Assembly (NCBI GenBank): GCA_017521985.1
Contig: JAFXAZ010000001.1
Coordinates: 1-64,000 of the forward strand
Source of the DNA: Lachnospiraceae bacterium
GTDB lineage: Bacteria > Bacillota > Clostridia > Lachnospirales > Lachnospiraceae
Reading direction: 5' to 3'
Length of the DNA stretch: 64,000 nt
Shown here: positions 9,121-17,194 of the stretch, one piece after another
Layout: the number at the start of each line of letters is the position of its first letter
Position numbering within the stretch: position 1 is the stretch's first letter
Made by a program: the position numbers and the translations under genes
The notes under the pieces: generated by a model
Database searches by the model: none
Seen by the model: the letters and a program-made list of their open reading frames with translations, nothing else
What the model was told of the DNA's origin: nothing

Positions 9121-9149
9121 AGGTGTCTTCTTTATGAAGGCACCTTTTT
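9121..9149 (+). terminator. Terminator of the PBECR-like operon
   Basis: AGGTGTCTTC pairs with GAAGGCACCT (nine pairs plus one G-T) across a five-base loop and is followed by a T-run. It ends the plus-strand unit and is placed back to back with the terminator of the minus-strand transcript at 9161-9200. Confidence 0.8.
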
Positions 9150-9160
9150 AATACCATACA

Positions 9161-9200
9161 AAAATAGCGGATATCTAAATTTCTCACCTAGATATCCGCT
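9161..9200 (-). terminator. Terminator of the candidate noncoding RNA
   Basis: AGCGGATATCTA pairs perfectly with TAGATATCCGCT over 12 bp with an 11-base loop. On the minus strand it is followed directly by ATTTTTG, so it is a standard rho-independent terminator for the leftward transcript. Confidence 0.8.
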
Positions 9201-9849
9201 GCTAAGCTATGATGTCCATCGGACTTTCCTCATTCTTTCTTTGAGTTTTTTATTTTTGTCTTCTTTTTGCTTTTTAGCTTTTTAATCTATATTAAATTGT
9301 TTTTTCTAGGATTATTTCTTTTGGAATCTTTTCATAATAATCATTTCTTATTTCATGTAGGCTTTGTCTCTAATTTGATGTTTTCTTCAAAGCATTTTAA
9401 CAATTTATGAATAATCCTATTTTCTTTTTTTATAAATCACTTAGATTTATAACTTTTCTTTGACTTTAGTCCTATCTTTGACTTCGTCTGTCATGACTTT
9501 AGTTTTTGCTTTTTGTCTTTTTAAATCACAGCCCTTTCTCGTCAGACTACAATTTCTTTTTCAACTTTTGCGTTTAACCTTTGTCTTTTTTTCGGCTCTT
9601 ATGCCTTTTCCTTTTTAATCTTTTGTTTTTGCTATTGTTTTATAACTTTAGCTTCTTAAAACTTTTGAGATTCACTTTATAAGTTTATGTTTCTGGTGGC
9701 TTGTACCTTCTTTCTTTTAAATTATGAGTTTTGGATTAAGTTTTGATTGGACCGTACCTCCTTTTCTTAGATTATGAAGTTCTTTTTAAGTTCTTGGTGG
9801 TTTGTACCTCGTTTCTTAATTTTTTTGTGTGAACTCTTTTGTTTTTTGT
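9165..9849 (-). ncRNA. Candidate long structured noncoding RNA, purine-rich
   Basis: About 685 bases on the minus strand lie between a near-perfect promoter (TTGACA-16-TGATATAAT at 9856-9883) and a rho-independent terminator (12-bp stem at 9166-9200). The transcribed strand is strongly rich in A with frequent AAAAG/AAAGAC blocks, and stops occur often in all frames, with no ORF of useful length. Internal structure is visible: three degenerate ~50-base repeats starting AGGTAC at 9809, 9759 and 9708; a 9-bp hairpin at 9430-9452; and a 10-bp long-range stem TAGGATTATT (9410-9419) with AATAATCCTA (9307-9316). This is not a known RNA class that I can name. Degenerate former coding DNA is the alternative, but the intact promoter and terminator argue against it. 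Confidence 0.55.
9658..9809 (-). repeat. Three degenerate ~50-base tandem repeats
   Basis: On the minus strand AGGTAC recurs at 9809, 9759 and 9708, that is every 50-51 bases. Units one and two share further blocks in register (CCA, AACTTAA, TCATAAT). Units one and three share the ACAARCCACCA block. The repeats lie in the 5' part of the candidate noncoding RNA. Confidence 0.6.
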
Positions 9850-9855
9850 AATTTC

Positions 9856-9883
9856 ATTATATCAAACATTTTTAATTTGTCAA
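9856..9883 (-). promoter_or_regulatory. Strong extended -10 promoter, leftward
   Basis: On the minus strand TTGACA (9878-9883) is followed after 16 bases by TATAAT (9856-9861), with TGA directly before the -10 box, giving the extended TGnTATAAT form. Transcription would start near 9849 and enter a region that has no gene. Confidence 0.75.
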
Positions 9884-9943
9884 CACCTTTTTCAAAATAT
9901 TTTTAATAAATTTATATATTTTCTGACAATTTACGTTTTGCAC

Positions 9944-9996
9944 AAAATTAAGACAGAACCTTTGTGTAAAATCCACTACACATAAGGCCCTGCCTT
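9944..9996 (-). terminator. Terminator after the beta-helix lipoprotein gene
   Basis: A long imperfect stem on the minus strand (AAGGCAGGGCCTT pairing with AAGGTTCTGTCTT, extended by TGTGTA/TACACA) lies just after the lipoprotein stop and is followed by AATTTTG. It probably ends that transcript. Confidence 0.6.
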
Positions 9997-10007
9997 CTAT
10001 TAATTAC

Positions 10008-11642
10008 TTATTTTGTTGTTGCTGCAGTCACGAAGTTAAAATAGTTTCCACCATCTGTGATTTCAAAATCGGTAGATGTTTCTGCCGGATTCATCATGCC
10101 ACCCTGTCCACGACCGCCCTGACCATTCTGGCCACGACCGCCTTCCGGACGTTGTGCTCCTTCCGGCATCTGTGGCTTCCGTCCAGCCTCAGGGATAACC
10201 ATGCCCGGATCCAGTTTTTCCGCGTCTTCGAAATTAAAGCCCGGCATTTGTGGCTTCTGTCCATCTTTTGGTATTACCGGCACCCCGCCGTCCGGCATAC
10301 CACCAGGGAAGCCGCCCATCATGCCTCCCGGAAAGCCGCCGCCCATATCGCCTTTGCTTGCTGCAAGCTGTGTATCTCCTTGCCATAAGGTGTAGGTTCC
10401 TGCTGTCAATTTATCAGAAGAGATAATCAAATATGTGAAATCATTGCTCGGTGTCACTTCTGCTACCGCTTCACCGGAAGCATTTTTCAGCGTATAAGTA
10501 TTTCCGCCACTCTGTTTGGACGCAAAACTAAATACTGCAAAATTCTGCATACTTTCGGAAATTCTATCCAACATATTGCCGGTTACCAAAACAGTGCCCC
10601 CATTGATGTGAATACCCATGTCAGAATCAATACCTGCATCCATGCTAAAGCTGCAAGCCTCTGAAATAACGGTTCCGCCATTAATTACCAGCCAGCCGTT
10701 AGAGTCAATACCATCGCCTTCGCCGGTTTCACCGGATACACGGATGGTAAGAGTACCGCCGTTTACCGTAGTAACAGACACTTCGTCTTCGTTGGTATTG
10801 ATGCCGTCATTACCGGATGTAATATTCACATTTCCTCCGTTCAAGGTAAGGTGAAGTTCACTATCCAGTCCTTCGTTTTCTGCATATATATTTAATACAC
10901 CTGTACCTTTTTCATCTCCATTTATATTCATAGTCATTTTAGAATAGAAAGCAGCATCATATTTGTGAAGCTTTTTGCTGTCCACAACTTCGGTACCGGC
11001 TGCATTCAATTCCACAGACTTATAAATTCTGGCTACATAGGAACCGGTTACATTATTTACCGTACCGTCTGCAATAAGCACATTGGCACCTGCTTTGGAA
11101 GTATCCACGTCCTTTGTGGCTGTCTCCGTATCTGCTTCACAAGGCTCATATACATTGTAAAAAATAACACCGGGAGCTACCTCACAGGTAATGTCCACAC
11201 CATTTAAAATCAAAGTCACTACTGCTTCCGGATCTTCCTCTGCATCTTCTCCTAAGTCGATAGCAATCTGACCGGCAGAAATCTTGCCGCTTACTGCATA
11301 AGTTCCCGGCTCAGTAATATGTACTACGGTATGGGCATCTGCTTCTTCCTGCGTATGCTCGTCCTCTTCCGTACCCTCGCCATAGGTAAATCCCTGATCT
11401 GCCAGATAAAAGATAATATCATTAGCTTTATATACTGCACTTTCTGAATCCTCTGAAATAGCTGCTCCATCTACCGTAATTACGTCATCGGACAGTTCAA
11501 TTACCGTTGCACCCTCAAATACCTTTTTGGTACCATTACCGGAAACCATTTCACCTTTTGCATTACCGCTCCCAGTATCACAACCCACTAGCAAGCTTGC
11601 CACGCACATTGTAACAACCCCCATTTTGAATATTCTCTTCAT
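10008..11642 (-). CDS. Carbohydrate-binding beta-helix lipoprotein (Cthe_2159-like)
   Basis: A 544-residue lipoprotein with a signal peptide and lipobox SLLVGC (Cys21). The central part (about 230-360) repeats a pattern of GGT/GGN...I..G.DGI(D/N)(S/T), for example NITSGNDGINTNED, EGDGIDSNGW and AGIDSDMGI. This is typical of the DUF4353/Cthe_2159 family, whose founding member binds acidic plant polysaccharides. The C-terminal quarter is Gly/Pro/Met-rich (GGFPGGM, GGRGQGG) and probably unstructured. The gene stands alone, with AAGGAGG upstream and its own terminator. Likely a surface-anchored polysaccharide-binding or wall-associated protein; the family is clear, the ligand is not. Confidence 0.82.
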   Translation of the reverse strand: MKRIFKMGVVTMCVASLLVGCDTGSGNAKGEMVSGNGTKKVFEGATVIELSDDVITVDGAAISEDSESAVYKANDIIFYLADQGFTYGEGTEEDEHTQEEADAHTVVHITEPGTYAVSGKISAGQIAIDLGEDAEEDPEAVVTLILNGVDITCEVAPGVIFYNVYEPCEADTETATKDVDTSKAGANVLIADGTVNNVTGSYVARIYKSVELNAAGTEVVDSKKLHKYDAAFYSKMTMNINGDEKGTGVLNIYAENEGLDSELHLTLNGGNVNITSGNDGINTNEDEVSVTTVNGGTLTIRVSGETGEGDGIDSNGWLVINGGTVISEACSFSMDAGIDSDMGIHINGGTVLVTGNMLDRISESMQNFAVFSFASKQSGGNTYTLKNASGEAVAEVTPSNDFTYLIISSDKLTAGTYTLWQGDTQLAASKGDMGGGFPGGMMGGFPGGMPDGGVPVIPKDGQKPQMPGFNFEDAEKLDPGMVIPEAGRKPQMPEGAQRPEGGRGQNGQGGRGQGGMMNPAETSTDFEITDGGNYFNFVTAATTK

Positions 11643-11702
11643 AAAAGCTCCTCCTTATGATTGAATAAACTTATCATAGCATCCTTCTATGAATATTTTG
11701 TG

Positions 11703-11747
11703 AAAAAAAGACTGCTTAAACGAAATTTTTCGTCGCTGCAGCCTTTT
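11703..11747 (-). terminator. Terminator of the ftsEX-hydrolase-ctpA operon
   Basis: GGCTGC pairs with GCAGTC around an inner ACGAAA/TTTCGT stem, followed on the minus strand by a run of seven T. It lies directly after the S41 peptidase stop codon. Confidence 0.75.
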
Positions 11748-11749
11748 TA

Positions 11750-13015
11750 TTATTTAATCATTTCACTCAATACTTCTTTTGCTTTTTCTAACTGATTATC
11801 AAAGCCTTCCCCGTAATATGCTTCGCTGTCAAATTCTACTACCACGTCAGGCTCAATACCGGTTCCGTGGATATTAGTTCCGGATGGAGTATAGTATGCA
11901 CTGATAGTCAGCTTGATTGCAGAACCATCTCTCAGGGTACGAATGGTCTGTACAATGCCCTTACCAAAGGTAGTGGTGCCCACCAACGTAGCCTCGCCAT
12001 GATCCTTTAAGGCTCCGCTAAGCACTTCAGATGCACTTGCAGAATTACCATCCACTAAAATAACAATCGGAATATCAATGGCCATCTTTGCATCGGATTT
12101 ATATTCTTCACGACGTCCTGCCTTATCCTCGGTATAAAGAATCAGCCCTTCCCCAAGGAGCATATCTGCAATATCCACTACGGCATATAAGTTACCGCCC
12201 GGATTTGCCCGCAAATCCAAAATCATGCCTTCGGCTTTCTGATTCTTTAAATCCTTTAATGCTTCCGTAAACTGATTCACAGTCACATCATCAAACTCTG
12301 TAATCTGGACATAGCCCATTTTATCATCCAGCATACTATGTTCTACCGTTGGAGACTCTATTTTACGGCGTTCCACAGCTACCTCAACCTCTTTGCCCTC
12401 TCGCACCAGTGTAATGTGTACCTTAGTACCTTCTTCTCCTTTTATACGGGTCACTACTTGTGTAAGGTCCAGCCCGGCCATATCCTCGCCTTCCACCTTA
12501 TAAATAATGTCACCGGCTCTAAGACCTGCCTCTTCTGCCGGAGTTCCTTTAATGGTGCCGGTAATCATGCCATAACCAGTCACGGTATCCAACTGCACAT
12601 ATGCACCGATACCATAATAGATGCCTTCAGACTGGGCAAACACTTCTTCTGCTTCTTCCGGTGTATAGTAAACGGAATATGGGTCACCTAAAGCTGCCAC
12701 AACGCCTTCATACGCACCTTCACGTAATACCTCATCGCCTACTTCCTCCAGATAATAATATTCTTCAATAAGCGTTTCGATTGTATTAAGCTTATTGATA
12801 AAATCCGCGTTAATAACACCCTGTTCTACGGTAACGCTGACACCGGCAGCATCCGTTTCCGCATTGGTTGCACTATGTCCCGCAACATTATTACCTATCC
12901 CAAATGCAAGTACCACCACAAGCGAAGTAAGCACCACCCCTGCTAAAAGACCGCTTATAAAGCCTAAACCACGTTGTCTTTCCTTTTCCAACTTTAACCT
13001 ACACCTCTTTTCCAT
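11750..13015 (-). CDS. ctpA: S41 family C-terminal processing peptidase with PDZ domain
   Basis: A 421-residue serine protease. An N-terminal membrane anchor (about 18-43) places the rest outside the cell. A PDZ domain spans about 120-205 (AGLRAGDIIYKVEG), and the S41 catalytic domain follows with GNSASASE (catalytic Ser near 325-327) and TTFGKG (catalytic Lys near 352). It is the last gene of the ftsE-ftsX-M23 hydrolase operon, its ATG directly after the stop of the hydrolase gene. Related CtpA/CtpB proteins control cell-wall hydrolases or sporulation signalling by cleaving regulators; a role in trimming the upstream hydrolase system is an inference from gene order. Confidence 0.9.
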   Translation of the reverse strand: MEKRCRLKLEKERQRGLGFISGLLAGVVLTSLVVVLAFGIGNNVAGHSATNAETDAAGVSVTVEQGVINADFINKLNTIETLIEEYYYLEEVGDEVLREGAYEGVVAALGDPYSVYYTPEEAEEVFAQSEGIYYGIGAYVQLDTVTGYGMITGTIKGTPAEEAGLRAGDIIYKVEGEDMAGLDLTQVVTRIKGEEGTKVHITLVREGKEVEVAVERRKIESPTVEHSMLDDKMGYVQITEFDDVTVNQFTEALKDLKNQKAEGMILDLRANPGGNLYAVVDIADMLLGEGLILYTEDKAGRREEYKSDAKMAIDIPIVILVDGNSASASEVLSGALKDHGEATLVGTTTFGKGIVQTIRTLRDGSAIKLTISAYYTPSGTNIHGTGIEPDVVVEFDSEAYYGEGFDNQLEKAKEVLSEMIK

Positions 13016-14263
13016 TTACCTGTTCAAATAATTCCACGGACTTACATATTCTCCGTTTAATCGTACACTAAAATGTAAATGCGGTCCGGTAGAACGTCCG
13101 GTAGTACCAACCGCACCGATTACTTCCCCTTTAATTACTACATCATCCTTTTTCACATATAGCTTGGAAGCGTGCAAATAAATGGTACGCAGACCATCTC
13201 CATGCTCCAGATAAATATAATTACCCATGGAACTGTTATAACTGGCTTCCCCTACAATACCGCTATATGCTGCCACAATAGGCGTTCCTTCTTTGGCTGC
13301 CATATCGATACCATTGTGATATGCCTTAAGCCCGGTAAACGGATCTCTTCTCCAGCCAAAATCAGAAGTAATCACGGTATAACTTGGAGCAGGATTTTCA
13401 AATCCGCTGCCGTCATATCCCAAGGTAATACCATTTGCCTTTAAAATCTCTCTTTGCTCATCGGTAATTTCTTTTTCCAGACTGGCAATCAAATCTGTCT
13501 GATATTTTAAATCTGCTTCAAGCTCCTTAATAGATGCTTGAGTCAGTGAAATATCATCCTCATATGCCGCCAAGTCCTTTGCCTTTTGCTTTCGCACCGT
13601 TTCCAAATTTGCTTTTTCTTCTTCTAATGCTGCTTTACCCTCGTCAAGTGTTACCTTTTCCTGCTCCACAACTTCTTTACAAAGAGCAATGTACTCCCTG
13701 TGCATTATGTATTCATGAAGCATCTGATTATCATATGCGGCAAGCTGTTCTACATACTCTGCACGATTAATCATGCTGGAAAAACTGTCTGCCTGCAAAA
13801 TAGCCTCTAAATAATTGGTTTCACCGCTTTCATACAAATATTGTATGCGCTTCTGCATGGAATCATACTGCTCCATTTCCTTCTCCTGGGCATCTTCCAA
13901 TTCCTGCTCTTTTAATACAATCTCTGCTTCCTTTTGTAAAATCAGCTCCTCAAATGCACCTATTTTACTTTGAAGTTCTGACATGGTACTGTCAATTTCT
14001 GCAATATATTTATTTAAATCTGATTTCTTTGCTTTCAGACCGGATATAATTGCTTTCATGTCCGAAATAGAATTCTTGATACTATTCTGCTGAGTTGTTG
14101 CATTTGCGATTTCGTCCTTTTTGGCCTCTATGCTGTCAGAAGTAATATCAGAAAAGGAGCCCGCCATAACGGGCTCTCCTTTTATCAGCAATGCAGACAC
14201 TGCTACCATTACCGCCACACTAAAGCCAAACAAGCAAATCAAACCTTTTTTGCCTATTCTCAT
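13016..14263 (-). CDS. M23 peptidoglycan hydrolase with coiled coil (PcsB/EnvC-like)
   Basis: A 415-residue exported protein. A signal or anchor segment (about 7-28) precedes a long coiled coil (about 38-280, rich in Glu/Lys/Gln heptads) and a C-terminal LytM/M23 domain. The zinc ligands are present: His316 and Asp320 in HNGID, and His395/His397 in PHLHF, so the domain should be an active endopeptidase rather than a degenerate activator. It follows ftsX by ten bases. In Streptococcus, PcsB is activated by FtsEX through its coiled coil; the same arrangement is likely here. RBS AAGGAG lies directly upstream. Confidence 0.88.
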   Translation of the reverse strand: MRIGKKGLICLFGFSVAVMVAVSALLIKGEPVMAGSFSDITSDSIEAKKDEIANATTQQNSIKNSISDMKAIISGLKAKKSDLNKYIAEIDSTMSELQSKIGAFEELILQKEAEIVLKEQELEDAQEKEMEQYDSMQKRIQYLYESGETNYLEAILQADSFSSMINRAEYVEQLAAYDNQMLHEYIMHREYIALCKEVVEQEKVTLDEGKAALEEEKANLETVRKQKAKDLAAYEDDISLTQASIKELEADLKYQTDLIASLEKEITDEQREILKANGITLGYDGSGFENPAPSYTVITSDFGWRRDPFTGLKAYHNGIDMAAKEGTPIVAAYSGIVGEASYNSSMGNYIYLEHGDGLRTIYLHASKLYVKKDDVVIKGEVIGAVGTTGRSTGPHLHFSVRLNGEYVSPWNYLNR

Positions 14264-14272
14264 TCCTGCTCC

Positions 14273-15172
14273 TTATACCTTTAAATGCTTTTTACATGTG
14301 AAGAAGCTTCCGAAGAAACCGATGCCTACGCCAATTCCCAAGCTTACCGGAACCAAATATTCAAACACGGCCGTAACATCCAAAAATCCCAATAAGCTGG
14401 TTAAAGAAGGAAACTGTCCCGCAATACCGAGAATTACCTGATTGTACAAAACATAAATAAGTGCAAGCGGTAATGCCGCACCAATCAAGCCAATCAAAAT
14501 ACCCTCGATAATAAATGGGAATCGTACAAAGAAGTCTGTTGCACCAATATATTTCATAATATTGATTTCCTCTTTGCGGATAGAAATACCAATGGTAACC
14601 GTATTGCTGATAAGAAATACCGATACCAAAAACAAAATACCGATAATACCGATACTTGCCACACCCACCAAGGAATCAATGCCGGAAAGGGTATTGGCTG
14701 CCAATTCTGATTTATTGATGCGTCTCACAATACTGCTGGATTCCAGATAGCTAACCAAATCAGCCTGCTTAGAAGCATCGTTAATATAAATTTCCAGGTT
14801 TGCACTTTTTGCGAGCGGATTTTCCGGGAATCCATCCATATACTCGCCCATGTTCATATCTTCTACGAAATCTGCCCATGCCTGTTCTGCAGAAATATAA
14901 ACCACTCGGTCTACCTCTTCTCTGCCTTCAAGCTGCTTTTGCATGGTCAGAATTTCTTCTTCGGTAGTTCCTTCCACAAAAAATGTGGTCACTGCCACGC
15001 CCTTTTGGACATTTTCCACGATGTGCTGGAAATTCATCAAAATTGCTATAAAAATACCCAAAAGAAACAAACATGCACTGATTGTTGCTATGGATGCCAA
15101 TGTGTACCATTTATTACGAAAGAGCCCCTTAAAGCCTTCTTTTAATGTATATTTTAAAGTATTAATTCTCAT
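14273..15172 (-). CDS. ftsX: Cell division ABC transporter permease FtsX
   Basis: A 299-residue membrane protein with the FtsX layout: a short cytoplasmic N-terminus, a first membrane segment (about 20-45), an extracellular loop of about 120 residues, then three more segments. The start at 15172 (MRINTLKYT) overlaps the end of ftsE by 11 bases; a longer in-frame start twelve codons upstream lies inside ftsE and has no binding site. FtsX carries the signal from the ATPase FtsE to an outside peptidoglycan hydrolase, which is encoded by the next gene. Confidence is high from gene order and topology. Confidence 0.92.
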   Translation of the reverse strand: MRINTLKYTLKEGFKGLFRNKWYTLASIATISACLFLLGIFIAILMNFQHIVENVQKGVAVTTFFVEGTTEEEILTMQKQLEGREEVDRVVYISAEQAWADFVEDMNMGEYMDGFPENPLAKSANLEIYINDASKQADLVSYLESSSIVRRINKSELAANTLSGIDSLVGVASIGIIGILFLVSVFLISNTVTIGISIRKEEINIMKYIGATDFFVRFPFIIEGILIGLIGAALPLALIYVLYNQVILGIAGQFPSLTSLLGFLDVTAVFEYLVPVSLGIGVGIGFFGSFFTCKKHLKV

Positions 15173-15926
15173 AAACGTAACCACCTGTCTCTTCGTCGCT
15201 CCATACATTGCCCTTGTGCATTGTAATGACGCGCTTCTGCATACTGTCTACGATTTCCTGATTGTGTGTTACCACTACAACAGTCGTTCCCTCGTTATTG
15301 AATTCTTCCAATAGCTTCATGATTTCCCAGCTATTCTTAGGATCCAAATTACCGGTAGGCTCATCACACAATAAAATTTCCGGCTTATTCACCAAGGCTC
15401 TTGCTAACGCCACTCGTTGCTGCTCACCACCGGATAATTGTCTAGGCTTTGCTTTATACTTGCCTGCCAGACCCACTTTGCCAAGCATTTCCGGTACATT
15501 ACGGCGCACCTCTTTTTCCGGCACCTGTGTAATGTACTGTGCAAATGCCACATTGTCATATACATTCATACTCTTTAACAGACGGAAATCCTGGAACACA
15601 ACCCCCAGACGTCTGCGGAAAGCAGGTACCTTTCTATGTCTCATTTTATTTAAATTCTGCCCCAGGACATATACGCTTCCTGTGGTAGATGTCAATTCGC
15701 GTAATAATAACTTAATCAAGGTAGATTTACCGGAGCCGCTATCACCTACGATAAAAACAAACTCCCCCTTTTTAATGCGTAAAGAGATACCTTTCAGTAC
15801 ATTAGAGCCTTTGTTTGCTTTTGTAACTTTGTATGACTTGGTTACATTGTCCAATACAATCGCGTCATCATCATATAATTCAATTGCCTCTGCACGTGAT
15901 TTTTTATTTTTTGCCACTTTGTTCAC
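15162..15926 (-). CDS. ftsE: Cell division ATP-binding protein FtsE
   Basis: A 254-residue ABC ATPase. Walker A is GDSGSGKS (about 57-64), the signature is LSGGEQQR and Walker B is ILLCDEPTGNLD. FtsE differs from most relatives by a 20-residue N-terminal extension (MNKVAKNKKSRAEAIELYDD) and a short C-terminal tail. It drives FtsX to activate the wall hydrolase at the division site or along the cell wall. It is the first gene of a four-gene operon, ftsE-ftsX-M23 hydrolase-ctpA. A strong inverted repeat lies upstream at 15951-15998. Confidence 0.92.
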   Translation of the reverse strand: MNKVAKNKKSRAEAIELYDDDAIVLDNVTKSYKVTKANKGSNVLKGISLRIKKGEFVFIVGDSGSGKSTLIKLLLRELTSTTGSVYVLGQNLNKMRHRKVPAFRRRLGVVFQDFRLLKSMNVYDNVAFAQYITQVPEKEVRRNVPEMLGKVGLAGKYKAKPRQLSGGEQQRVALARALVNKPEILLCDEPTGNLDPKNSWEIMKLLEEFNNEGTTVVVVTHNQEIVDSMQKRVITMHKGNVWSDEETGGYVYEN

Positions 15927-15950
15927 CTTTCCTTTATCGTTGTAAGCATC

Positions 15951-15998
15951 AATACCCGTACTGAAAGTGGTGTCCTAAGCCACCTTTAGTGCGGGTAT
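15951..15998 (-). terminator. Long hairpin between the CdaR-like gene and ftsE
   Basis: A stem of about 18 bp with a few mismatches (ATACCCG...CGGGTAT, inner AAAGGTGG/CCACTTT) lies between the two genes. There is no good T-run on either strand, so it may be a terminator of the CdaR-like transcript or a processing or attenuation structure upstream of ftsE. Confidence 0.5.
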
Positions 15999-16008
15999 CC
16001 TTTTCAAG

Positions 16009-17094
16009 TTAGTTATCTAAATTTTCCATATATTTCATGTACTTCACTACCATCAGCGCAATGCGGAAGGTAATGGCATCTTCAAACACTCGCAAATCCA
16101 GCCCCGTAGCCTTCTGAAGCTTGTCCAGACGATATACCAGGGTATTACGGTGAATGAATAGCTGCCTGGAGGTTTCAGAAACATTCAGGCTGTTTTCAAA
16201 GAACTTGTTGATGGTAATCAACGTCTCTTCATCAAAGTCATCCGGACTCTTACCGCCAAAGATTTCCTTAATAAACATCTTGCAGAGCGGAATAGGAAGC
16301 TGATAAATCAATCTTCCGATGCCCAACTCGCTATACGCAATAACCTGCTTATTTTCAAAGAAAATCTTGCCCACGTCAAGAGCCATCTTGGCTTCCTTAT
16401 AAGAACGGCTCACATCCTTAATCTCGCGCACAGTGGTTCCATAAGAAATATGTACTCCCTTGGCACCATCTTTGGTAAGCTGCTCGATAATACTCTTTGC
16501 ATATCGATCCACATCCGGATTCATCTCATGCTCTGCTAAATCCTTAATGATGATAACATCTTTTTCATCCACGGCTGTAATAAACTCTTTCGCACTATTG
16601 CCAAAAGATGCTTTGGTAAGTTCAAGCATATTGATTTCACGGCAATTTGCCGCCTGAATCAGCATAACGGTACGCTTTTGCTCGACAGGCATGCGTAGCT
16701 TCTTGGAACGGCTGTAAATGTCCACCAAAAGCAAGTTGTCCAAAAGCAGATTCTTCACAAAATTATCCTTGTCAAAACGCTCCTTGTAGGCAACCAACAA
16801 ACTCTGAATCTGGAAAGCACTCATCTTGCCAATCATATAGGCATCATCACCTGTGCCTCGTACCACTAAAATATACTCTAACTGGTACTCATCATAAATT
16901 TTAAAATACTGACAACCCTGTACCTCCTGACTGTCTGCAGGTGACTGGGAAAACTCAATACATCTCTCTGCACAGTCCTTCATGTCACAGGTAGATGCAA
17001 TTTCTTTGCCCTCTACATCCATGACCGCTAAATCAATACGACCAATATTTTTCAATCCTTCGATGGTGCTCTGTAGTATCTGATTGGAAATCAT
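16009..17094 (-). CDS. CdaR/PucR-type transcriptional regulator
   Basis: A 361-residue cytoplasmic regulator. The C-terminal ~60 residues hold the PucR-type helix-turn-helix (NVSETSRQLFIHRNTLVYRLDKLQ, quoted as positions about 310-333, with the family hallmark HRNTL.YRL.K). The N-terminal half contains Cys residues (DMKDCAERC) and probably a sensory domain. I use the ATG at 17094 because GGAGAAA lies seven bases upstream; an earlier ATG seven codons away has none. Members of this group respond to sugar acids or other metabolites. There is no adjacent catabolic operon here, so the target is unknown. Confidence 0.82.
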   Translation of the reverse strand: MISNQILQSTIEGLKNIGRIDLAVMDVEGKEIASTCDMKDCAERCIEFSQSPADSQEVQGCQYFKIYDEYQLEYILVVRGTGDDAYMIGKMSAFQIQSLLVAYKERFDKDNFVKNLLLDNLLLVDIYSRSKKLRMPVEQKRTVMLIQAANCREINMLELTKASFGNSAKEFITAVDEKDVIIIKDLAEHEMNPDVDRYAKSIIEQLTKDGAKGVHISYGTTVREIKDVSRSYKEAKMALDVGKIFFENKQVIAYSELGIGRLIYQLPIPLCKMFIKEIFGGKSPDDFDEETLITINKFFENSLNVSETSRQLFIHRNTLVYRLDKLQKATGLDLRVFEDAITFRIALMVVKYMKYMENLDN

Positions 17095-17194
17095 AACTTT
17101 TTCTCCTATGTGCAATTGCTTTTAATACCATTAATTAAAATTTACACAAAATGCTCAAAAAAATCAATAGTTTTTTGTAAGAATTTGACGATAT

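Noticed and set aside
9221-9231. GAGGAAAGTCC on the minus strand, resembling the conserved P4 segment of RNase P RNA
   Set aside because: It lies at the 3' end of the transcript just before the terminator and none of the other RNase P conserved regions are present. An 11-base match in purine-rich sequence is likely by chance.
9658-9809. The three spaced repeats as a CRISPR array
   Set aside because: The repeats are degenerate, the shared part is not separated by unique spacers of constant length, and no cas gene is present in the window.
16009-17094. The CdaR-type regulator as controller of a sugar-acid operon
   Set aside because: Neighbouring genes are cvfB and ftsE, with no sugar-acid transport or catabolic gene within reach, so no target was assigned.
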